Below, one piece after another: positions 1 to 5,007 of a DNA stretch of 17,207 nucleotides. The notes under the pieces were generated by a model, which saw only the letters and a program-made list of their open reading frames with translations, did no database searches and was not told the origin of the DNA. Origin of the DNA: Thermodesulfovibrionia bacterium (lineage in GTDB: Bacteria; Nitrospirota; Thermodesulfovibrionia; UBA6902); NCBI GenBank assembly GCA_947258735.1, contig CAMYJJ010000032.1:1-17207 (forward strand), in the 5' to 3' direction. Both the position numbers and the translations under genes were made by a program. Each line of letters begins with the position of its first letter. Position 1 is the stretch's first letter.

Positions 1-437
1 CCCTTGGAGTGGCGTTTGTGGTGGGACTGCTCATGAATGCCTATGTGGTGCAGCAGCTTTTTGCAAAGGGAGAGCATATACTGTACCGGATGCCGTTGAT
101 TAAGTCAGTGTATAAGGCGATCCGCGACTTCTTTCAGTACTTTTCCCCCATTGCCAAAAAGGAATTCGAGCAGGTGGTTTCAATTTCGATCGGCAATACA
201 GGCATGAAGGTGATCGGCTTTGTGACCCAGGCAATCCCTGAGCGTCTGCCGCAAGGTCTTCAGGATGAAGACAGCATACTGGTCTATCTGCCTCTGAGTT
301 ATATGATTGGTGGGTATGCTGTTCTGGTGCCGCGCCGCGCAGTCAAACCCCTTGATATGAACATGGAAGAGGCCATGCGCTTTACACTTACCGCTGGGGT
401 AACCGGTACCCCCGCTTCTCCCAAAAGTGAAAAGTAA
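1..437 (+). CDS. DUF502 family membrane protein (C-terminal part)
   Basis: The gene enters from the left edge; the frame is open back to base 3, so the GTG at 9 is probably internal rather than the start. The visible residues begin with the end of a hydrophobic helix (VAFVVGLLMNAY). They continue with the pattern I recognise from DUF502: a PLIKSVYKAIRDF segment, then GFVTQ, a VYLPLS segment, GGYAVLVPR, and a final MNMEEAMRF stretch. DUF502 proteins are inner-membrane proteins of unknown role, with two N-terminal helices and a soluble domain; the first helix would lie outside the window. The tail after ...TAGVTG is low-complexity (TPASPKSEK). The gene converges on the exonuclease-like gene at 536. 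Family call is fairly sure; function is unknown. Confidence 0.8.
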   Translation, partial: LGVAFVVGLLMNAYVVQQLFAKGEHILYRMPLIKSVYKAIRDFFQYFSPIAKKEFEQVVSISIGNTGMKVIGFVTQAIPERLPQGLQDEDSILVYLPLSYMIGGYAVLVPRRAVKPLDMNMEEAMRFTLTAGVTGTPASPKSEK

Positions 438-485
438 TAAACAGGGGATAAAAAATATAGTTCCAACAGCTTGAGCAGTCCCAGC

Positions 486-511
486 CGTTTGAGACGTTTA
501 AGCGTTTCAAG
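486..511. repeat. Three tandem copies of a CGTTT-RAG word
   Basis: In the gap between the convergent DUF502 and exonuclease-like genes, the words CGTTTGAGA, CGTTTAAG and CGTTTCAAG follow each other directly. They are degenerate copies of one 8-9 base unit. No coding sense is seen and no terminator hairpin with a T-run is obvious here. Confidence 0.5.
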
Positions 512-535
512 CAATTAAAGAAGATGAAACCGTAT

Positions 536-1252
536 TTAAGTTTTCCTCTGTGTACATTCACGGACCCATTCGTAAAACTTTGTCTTAAGCATCGGGTTAT
601 CCATCCAGGACTGGTCTGGTTCCGGATCATTGATGACTTCTTCGACGGATTTGAGTCGCGGCATGGGCTTTGAGCTGATGTTTCCTTTAGCCGTCACCCA
701 TCGCACTTGCCCTGCCTCCTGTATTCCGCGGACAATGAGGTTTGTCATCTGGCAGTCACCGAGGCAGTAGTCCATTACCTCCTGATGGTTTCCTGCGCGC
801 CATTGCTTTGGTGCGTCCGCACCGTCCATGAGTTTTTCCTGCGGGATATCCATACCTTCTGCGACTTTTCCCAGCCCCACCGGAAAACCGGCCTGATTGA
901 AAAACTGAAACATGGGGTCGTAGCTCTTCAGGGCAACACGAGCAGCAAAGGCCATGTCTTTGGCCTGATGGCCGATCCACTTCAGGTCGAAGCTCAAGCC
1001 ATTCCACGCGCACACCATATAATCCTTCTGCTGCATCTCATCAAGATATTCAAGCAACTCATGAGCACGCTCCTTCGTCAGGTTCAACGCAGGCTGCCCA
1101 TTTTCACCTGCTGAATACCATACCCGTTCCTCTCCTTCATGCACCGCTGTTGCTGCTACGGATATATGGAATGGCGCATACTTCTCAATGTCTTCGTGCT
1201 TACCCAATTCAAAGACATCCGAGAGCTCTATGTCAAAACTCAGTAGTTTCAT
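536..1252 (-). CDS. DEDDy-type 3'-5' exonuclease-like (RNase H-fold) protein
   Basis: The 238-residue protein carries the three exonuclease motifs of the DnaQ-like RNase H fold: FDIE near the N-terminus (D7, E9), NGLSFD (D89), and YCLGD (Y162, D166), whose tyrosine marks the DEDDy subgroup. This matches predicted PolB-like or YprB-like 3'-5' exonucleases that stand alone without a polymerase domain. Two-metal hydrolysis of DNA or RNA ends is expected from the family; the substrate cannot be told. The start is ATG at 1252, preceded by AGGGACCAGGC. It follows the selenoprotein DsbA-like gene on the same strand, but a candidate promoter with a strong dyad sits in the 142-base gap, so it may be transcribed separately. 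The C-terminal 50 residues lie outside the motif core and I do not recognise them. Confidence 0.72.
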   Translation of the reverse strand: MKLLSFDIELSDVFELGKHEDIEKYAPFHISVAATAVHEGEERVWYSAGENGQPALNLTKERAHELLEYLDEMQQKDYMVCAWNGLSFDLKWIGHQAKDMAFAARVALKSYDPMFQFFNQAGFPVGLGKVAEGMDIPQEKLMDGADAPKQWRAGNHQEVMDYCLGDCQMTNLIVRGIQEAGQVRWVTAKGNISSKPMPRLKSVEEVINDPEPDQSWMDNPMLKTKFYEWVRECTQRKT

Positions 1253-1298
1253 GCCTGGTCCCTGCCTTACATGTTATATATTATTTTGTATCTAAAAG

Positions 1299-1337
1299 AA
1301 TATACATAATTTTTCATACAATTGCCAATTATGTATA
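1299..1337 (-). promoter_or_regulatory. Candidate promoter overlapped by an 11-bp perfect inverted repeat
   Basis: On the minus strand TTGGCA (1328-1323) and TATATT (1304-1299) are separated by 18 bases, 47 bases before the exonuclease-like gene. The arms TATACATAATT (1301-1311) and AATTATGTATA (1327-1337) are perfectly complementary with a 15-base spacer. They cover both hexamers, which is the geometry of a repressor operator. The hexamers and dyad are seen directly; regulation is inference. Confidence 0.45.
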
Positions 1338-1394
1338 CTGCTTGGGGAGAAAAAAATAATCAGCATTATGAGATTGGGGATAGTGCCCGCCAAT

Positions 1395-2024
1395 CTACAT
1401 ACTTATCCTGTCCGTAACTCCCTGTTCTTTCAAAAGTCGTTCCAGCTTCTCATAAGGCTGCGCTCCGACCAGCCTGTCATTGTTTATCACAAAAGTAGGG
1501 ACAGCAGTAATACCGTTCTTTTGTGAAAGCGACCAGTCCTCATCCACCTCTTCTTTAAAAGACCTCTTAACAATAACTGCTTCCGATTCATCACGGGGAA
1601 GACAGACTGAGGAGGCAATATCAACCAGCGTCGGAATTTTTGCGATGTTTATCCCGTCTGCAAAATAGGCTTTAAAGACCGCGTAGTGAAATGGATCTCC
1701 CTTACCTTGACTTTCAGCCCATTTCCCCAGTTCCTGCGCAAGACGGCTGTTAAAGGTCCTGTTACGGTCACCCAGAGGCAGCCCTGCCTCTGCCGCTGCT
1801 ACTTTCATACGGTCTTTCATATTCTTCATTTCTTCGCTGCTAAAGTTGGAGAAGAGATCTGCAAGAAGGGTCCCCTCTTGCGGTGTTTCAGGATGCAGGG
1901 GAAATGCCCGCCAGCGGACATCAATGTCATATTCTTTTTTCAGCTGTTCAATACGCCCGGTAATGAAATAGCACCAGGGTCAGATGTAATCGGAATATAT
2001 TTCAAGTGTTGGACGTAAAGTCAT
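1395..2024 (-). CDS. Selenocysteine-containing DsbA/FrnE-like thiol oxidoreductase
   Basis: Read from ATG at 2024 through the in-frame UGA at 1982-1980, the frame gives one 209-residue protein, the usual FrnE/DsbA-family length. The UGA is codon 15 and lies in SDYI-U-PWCY, where relatives have the active-site CPWC. So selenocysteine replaces the first, attacking cysteine and C18 is the resolving thiol. Downstream the DsbA landmarks are intact: a helical insertion (about residues 60-140) and the cis-proline loop AVPTF (P176), followed by VINND and VGAQPYE. The start has AAGGAAAGG about 8 bases upstream. Thiol-disulfide or isomerase-type redox chemistry is expected from the family; no signal peptide is seen, so it is probably cytoplasmic. 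Reading only from the internal methionine at 1829 would lose the redox centre, which argues against a simple short gene. A TGT-to-TGA nonsense mutation is the alternative. Confidence 0.85.
1947..1982 (-). promoter_or_regulatory. UGA (Sec) codon and candidate bacterial SECIS in the DsbA-like gene
   Basis: The UGA at 1982-1980 is followed after 20 bases by a hairpin. TTCATTAC (1967-1960) pairs with GTATTGAA (1954-1947), 7 of 8 pairs with one T-T mismatch, around a five-base loop CGGGC. A G occupies the second loop position and the loop begins within the usual 16-37 bases after UGA known for bacterial SECIS elements. A lower GCT/AGC pairing can extend the stem. The hairpin is AT-rich and weaker than the one in fdhA. 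Confidence 0.6.
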
Positions 2025-2047
2025 TTTCTTTTCCTTTCCTTGATACC

Positions 2048-2053
2048 ATTATA
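2048..2053 (-). promoter_or_regulatory. Candidate -10 hexamer for the DsbA-like gene
   Basis: A perfect TATAAT lies on the minus strand 24 bases before the ATG at 2024. No good -35 is found 16-18 bases upstream. A second possibility, TTGTCA with TATAAC 18 bases on, lies further upstream near 2128-2157. Weak evidence. Confidence 0.3.
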
Positions 2054-2151
2054 AAATATCAATGGAGAATAGACCAGACAGAAAGGATTGCCCCTACAGT
2101 TCAAATGTATGCGCAGGCAACTCCGTATGTTATAATTCATCAGTCAATACG

Positions 2152-2181
2152 GTGACAACGGCTAGAGCAATACTTTATAAT
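2152..2181 (+). promoter_or_regulatory. Candidate promoter of the ORF6N gene
   Basis: GTGACA (2152-2157) and TATAAT (2176-2181) are 18 bases apart. They end 24 bases before the ATG at 2206, which has a GGGGGG ribosome-binding run directly upstream. Hexamer match only. Confidence 0.35.
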
Positions 2182-2205
2182 TGCAAATTAAACTTGGGGG
2201 GCCAT

Positions 2206-2718
2206 ATGACTGAACTTATTCCTTATCATTCGATTCAACAAAAAATATTATTTATTCGTGGGCTACGGGTCATGATAGATGCGGATCTGGCATCGATATA
2301 TGGCGTTACCACAAAGCGGCTCAATGAGCAAGTAAAACGCAACAGAAAAAGGTTCCCTAAAGATTTCATGTTTCCTTTGAATAAAAAAGAGAAATCAGAG
2401 GTGGTCGCAAATTGCGACCACCTGAAGAACCTTAAATTTTCACCAAACTTGCCTTTTGTGTTTACTGAACACGGTGCAATAATGCTTGCATCCGTTTTAA
2501 ATAGTACTGCAGCAATCGAAGCAAGCATTCAGGTTGTCAGAGCTTTTGTAAAACTAAGGGAAATCCTTTCAACTCATAAGAAATTAGCCATAAAGATGGA
2601 ACAACTTGAAAAGAAATTAGAATCACAGGACGAGAAGATTTATACGATATTTGAAGCTATTAATTCTCTTATGGCTCCTCCGGAGAAAAAGAAAAGGAAA
2701 ATCGGGTTTAAAAGATAA
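2206..2718 (+). CDS. ORF6N domain-containing protein
   Basis: The 170-residue protein shows the ORF6N (KilA-N-related) signature. It begins with an IRGLRVMIDADLASIYGV block and a TKRLNEQVKRN block (about residues 18-45). Then come RFPKDFMFPL and the conserved FTEHGAIMLASVLNS segment, followed by a VVRAFVKLRE helix. The last third (about 115-155) is a charged coiled-coil (LAIKMEQLEKKLESQDEKI) and the tail is lysine/arginine-rich. ORF6N proteins are DNA-binding or antirepressor-like proteins common in phages, plasmids and genomic islands; the target is unknown. I chose ATG 2206 because of the G-run ribosome-binding site; an upstream ATG at 2062 gives 48 extra residues unlike the family. It stands alone, with no phage genes around it, and diverges from the DsbA-like gene. 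Confidence 0.82.
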   Translation: MTELIPYHSIQQKILFIRGLRVMIDADLASIYGVTTKRLNEQVKRNRKRFPKDFMFPLNKKEKSEVVANCDHLKNLKFSPNLPFVFTEHGAIMLASVLNSTAAIEASIQVVRAFVKLREILSTHKKLAIKMEQLEKKLESQDEKIYTIFEAINSLMAPPEKKKRKIGFKR

Positions 2719-2725
2719 CCGTTCC

Positions 2726-2758
2726 ATCTGCGTGAGCCGTTAAACCGTTCAGGCAGAT
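2726..2758 (+). terminator. Weak stem-loop after the ORF6N gene
   Basis: ATCTGC (2726-2731) pairs with GCAGAT (2753-2758), with TGA/TCA adding inner pairs. No T-run follows, so termination is doubtful. Confidence 0.25.
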
Positions 2759-2799
2759 CAAGCGAATCAAAAGGTTATAACTTTATTAATTTGCCCTTA

Positions 2800-3093
2800 T
2801 TATCTCAACCTTGTTTCACAGTGCCTGCATACGCGTTTATGAATATCTTTGCCGAGATATTTTTTACATAAAGGGCATCTCCAGTTTATGGCTGTAAATC
2901 CAATAAATGCAGATATGACAATGACCTGGGCAGCAAACAGGGTGTTTCTTGAGTATTCTCCAAACAGGTCATGTCGCTTATAAATTACTGCCATTAATAT
3001 AACCAGAAAAAGAGCTATTGCTATAGCTAAAATCTGACGCCCCTGACGCTGCTGGAACTCACGCTTAATCTGTATGACATTGTTTCTTTTCAT
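2800..3093 (-). CDS. Small two-helix membrane protein with C-terminal zinc ribbon
   Basis: The 97-residue protein has a basic N-terminus (residues 1-20), a hydrophobic helix at about 21-38, a polar loop with KRHDLFGEY, and a second helix at about 51-69. It ends in a treble-cleft/zinc-ribbon pattern: C73-x2-C76 and C89-x2-C92. The pattern predicts an inner-membrane protein with both termini in the cytoplasm and one bound zinc. I do not recognise a named family, and no function can be given. The start is ATG at 3093. It is separated by about 280 bases from the binding-protein gene upstream and has no partner in an operon. The clear helices and paired CxxC motifs make a real gene likely. Confidence 0.65.
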   Translation of the reverse strand: MKRNNVIQIKREFQQRQGRQILAIAIALFLVILMAVIYKRHDLFGEYSRNTLFAAQVIVISAFIGFTAINWRCPLCKKYLGKDIHKRVCRHCETRLR

Positions 3094-3141
3094 TAAATTT
3101 TGATTTGATATTATAATTTCTCGATCAATATTTTTTCAAAC

Positions 3142-3209
3142 CTACGGGGCAAGTCTTATTTTTTGTTAATTAACTGTCGTAACTACCCGTTCAAAGGCAG
3201 GCCCCGTAG
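3142..3209. repeat. 9-bp perfect inverted repeat in an intergenic gap
   Basis: CTACGGGGC (3142-3150) and GCCCCGTAG (3201-3209) are exact complements 50 bases apart. They lie in the 277-base gap upstream of the zinc-ribbon protein gene and downstream of the binding-protein gene. Nothing else structured is seen between 3094 and 3370. Confidence 0.4.
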
Positions 3210-3370
3210 CGGGCGAAAAATCCACGATATGAAGATTCCTATCGGATATTGTTAACTGTTGGACAGATCAGAAACAGCAATTTTATCTCTGTTATTTATG
3301 ATTTGGAAAATGTGGGATTCGCGTATTACATCATGTTTTCGTCAGAACAAAGAACGATCAAATGTGTAAT

Positions 3371-4156
3371 CTAGTTTTGTATATGAGATTTATCGTGACG
3401 GCAATACTGTTTTAAAGCAAACTGTCCGCCCTCAGTTCTGGTCCAGTCAATAAAATCCTTTACATCTCCTTTCGGTTCGCCCTTTGTTGTAATTTTTATA
3501 GGTCTTGAAAGCTTATATTCATCATTGTGGACACATGCCAGCTCTCCGTCTATATCCAGGATTTTAATTCCCTCTACATCATGAGTTAATTCAATGCTAA
3601 TCGGAGCAATCCCCCCTGCGACTTTGGATACTATTATCGGTAATTTTTCGTGAGGGCTTATGTCATCAGCTTCTTTAAGGCTCTTACCATCCAGTATCGT
3701 GTTTGAAAATATTTTTCTTGTACCACTTCCTTTTTTAGCAATTAATGGTTTTATGGGCATATCAGGCCCCCCTACCTCTGCCCAGTTTTTAGTCTGACCC
3801 GTATAAATCGATTCGAGTTGTGCTGAGCTTAATTCATTAACTGGGTTATCTGCATTCACGATGAGTACGATCAGGTCTTTCCCAATAATATTCGATACTA
3901 CTCCTCCTCTTTTTTTTATACCTTTGGAGAGATCCCTAGATATGCCGCCCATATTACATTCATTATTTGCGGAACACAACTCTCCCTTACGGCTCTGTCC
4001 TGAAGTATTAATGCTCAATGAAGAAGATGAATAATATTCGCAGGCATGTTTCAAGTAGTCACCTACTGTTGCGGAGCCTTCATAGGAGATTTCACCGGCA
4101 ATGATGCTCAAAGGAAATAAGAGTACGCTCATGAATAAAAGAAATAATTTAACCAT
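3371..4156 (-). CDS. PstS-like periplasmic substrate-binding protein
   Basis: The 261-residue product starts with a signal peptide (MVKLFLLF..., hydrophobic to about residue 19, likely cut in IIA-GE). It continues as a type-II periplasmic binding protein of the PstS-like group: EGSATVGDYLK at the N-terminus, LIVLIVNADNPV, the LSSAQLESIYTGQTKNWAEVGG block, and the anion-binding KKGSGTRKIF loop. Family members bind phosphate or similar oxyanions. No pst or other ABC-transporter genes are nearby, so the ligand is open; a sensing or scavenging role is as possible as transport. I chose ATG 4156, preceded by GGAGGGAG; the longer reading from a TTG at 4177 would run through that ribosome-binding site. 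Five cysteines (C30, C62, C68, C209, C252) could form disulfides in the periplasm. Confidence 0.78.
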   Translation of the reverse strand: MVKLFLLFMSVLLFPLSIIAGEISYEGSATVGDYLKHACEYYSSSSLSINTSGQSRKGELCSANNECNMGGISRDLSKGIKKRGGVVSNIIGKDLIVLIVNADNPVNELSSAQLESIYTGQTKNWAEVGGPDMPIKPLIAKKGSGTRKIFSNTILDGKSLKEADDISPHEKLPIIVSKVAGGIAPISIELTHDVEGIKILDIDGELACVHNDEYKLSRPIKITTKGEPKGDVKDFIDWTRTEGGQFALKQYCRHDKSHIQN

Positions 4157-4226
4157 CCATCTCCCTCCTTTATTCAAAATGACAAAAACATGCTTAATAG
4201 TTCACTTTATTATCGGCTTTATGAAG

Positions 4227-4257
4227 CTTTATCTTTAGAGAATTATATTAGATAAAG
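4227..4257 (-). promoter_or_regulatory. Dyad enclosing a TATAAT upstream of the binding-protein gene
   Basis: CTTTATCT (4227-4234) and AGATAAAG (4250-4257) are perfect 8-base complements with a 15-base spacer. The spacer contains a minus-strand TATAAT (4247-4242), 86 bases before the ATG at 4156. A weak -35 (CTTTCA, 4270-4265) sits 17 bases upstream. An operator over the -10 is the likely reading. The rest of the gap from 4157 to 4514 holds only the terminator below. Confidence 0.4.
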
Positions 4258-4450
4258 AGAGTTCTGAAAGTAAGAATGATCAGATATATCGTTACTTACC
4301 TTTGTCTGCAGTCTGAAGGGTCTGATCGTTATTAGTAATAGAATTATCACGATGAAAAATCTGCCCCCCCACACTGTTCACATGCACACCAGCAACGAGC
4401 AATAGGGAGTGCAGTAAAAAATATTCATACATGAATACATTCTCATCAAT

Positions 4451-4487
4451 AAAAAACGCCCTGCTGGCTTCAAACCATCGGGCGTTT
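4451..4487 (-). terminator. Rho-independent terminator of the DUF1059 gene
   Basis: On the minus strand AAACGCCC (4487-4480) pairs perfectly with GGGCGTTT (4461-4454) around an 18-base loop, and the T-run continues into TTTATT. It lies 27 bases after the DUF1059 stop. Its presence argues that the open frame running across it is not a gene. Confidence 0.8.
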
Positions 4488-4514
4488 CTCTGAATCTGTT
4501 CCCATGTATCCGAA

Positions 4515-4709
4515 CTATGCCGGGGGCGTTCCTTCTTTAAACTCCTTTCGGATATTTTCTCTAAAATCTGGCGTATCCTTATACCCGTGAACTTTTGTTC
4601 CATGCTGAACAACAGCTTCTATAAGCTCCTCATTTGTATCAGCGGATAGTGCAACGGAACATTTAATATCACCAGGGAAATCTCTACAATCTATATATTT
4701 TCTGGCCAT
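4515..4709 (-). CDS. DUF1059 family small protein
   Basis: The 64-residue protein begins MARKYIDCRDFPGD and keeps the family's pattern: C8, a C at 17 followed by a VALSAD strand, then DTNEELIEAVVQHGTKVHGYKDTPDFRENIRKEF. The AVVQHGTKVHG helix is typical of DUF1059, a family of about 60 residues of unknown function. The start ATG at 4709 has a strong AGGAGG about 5 bases upstream. It is a monocistronic unit: its own terminator follows at 4451-4487, and about 300 bases of repeat-rich sequence separate it from the formate dehydrogenase operon. Family call is confident; the role is unknown. Confidence 0.85.
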   Translation of the reverse strand: MARKYIDCRDFPGDIKCSVALSADTNEELIEAVVQHGTKVHGYKDTPDFRENIRKEFKEGTPPA

Positions 4710-4841
4710 GATATCCTCCTTTCATTAACCTTCATTCTCTAAATATAGATTATGCCTATTGCAGTATGATTACCATGATATATGTCATGTAATTCAAGAT
4801 TAAATTAAGAAATCCTTTATTTAGGGATGCATATTAAGGAA

Positions 4842-4975
4842 CTGGATTCCGGCTATCATACTGGCGGAATAACAACCTGTTAATCGAGGGATCCTGAAAT
4901 AAACCTGACTGCCGTCAGGCAGGTTCAGGATGACAACCAGGGGAAGATTCTTTGGCTAAAGCCCCGGAATGACAG
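4842..4975. repeat. Interspersed palindromic repeat cluster between DUF1059 and fdhA
   Basis: Three pieces are seen. A CTGGATTCCGGC...GCGGAAT hairpin lies at 4842-4870. A long hairpin lies at 4891-4931, where ATCCTGAA/TTCAGGAT flanks an inner AACCTG/CAGGTT palindrome. CCGGAATGACA lies at 4964-4974. These look like the GGATTCC...GGAATGACA intergenic repeat type seen in many genomes; that comparison is from memory. The last word recurs in opposite orientation at 10715-10725. Confidence 0.55.
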
Positions 4976-4979
4976 CAAA

Positions 4980-5006
4980 CAGGGCATGGCACGCGCCACG
5001 CCCCTG
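4980..5006 (-). terminator. Hairpin directly after fdhA
   Basis: One base after the fdhA stop codon, CAGGGGCGTGGC and GCCATGCCCTG form a long GC-rich stem around a short GCGT loop. It is followed by TTTGCTG, so the T-run is poor. A terminator or 3'-end stabiliser is likely. Confidence 0.5.
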
Positions 5007-5007
5007 A

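Noticed and set aside
707..1114. 135-codon plus-strand frame opposite the exonuclease-like gene
   Set aside because: Antisense to a gene with clear catalytic motifs; no ribosome-binding site or known family.
1395..1829. Short 144-residue gene starting at the methionine at 1829
   Set aside because: It lacks the first strand and redox motif of the DsbA fold and has no good ribosome-binding site; the longer reading through UGA explains all of it.
2062..2205. N-terminal extension of the ORF6N protein from an upstream ATG
   Set aside because: The extra 48 residues do not match the family, and the ATG at 2206 has a G-rich ribosome-binding site.
4292..4612. 106-codon minus-strand frame overlapping the DUF1059 gene
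   Set aside because: It overlaps a confident gene out of frame, runs through a strong terminator hairpin and shows no family pattern.
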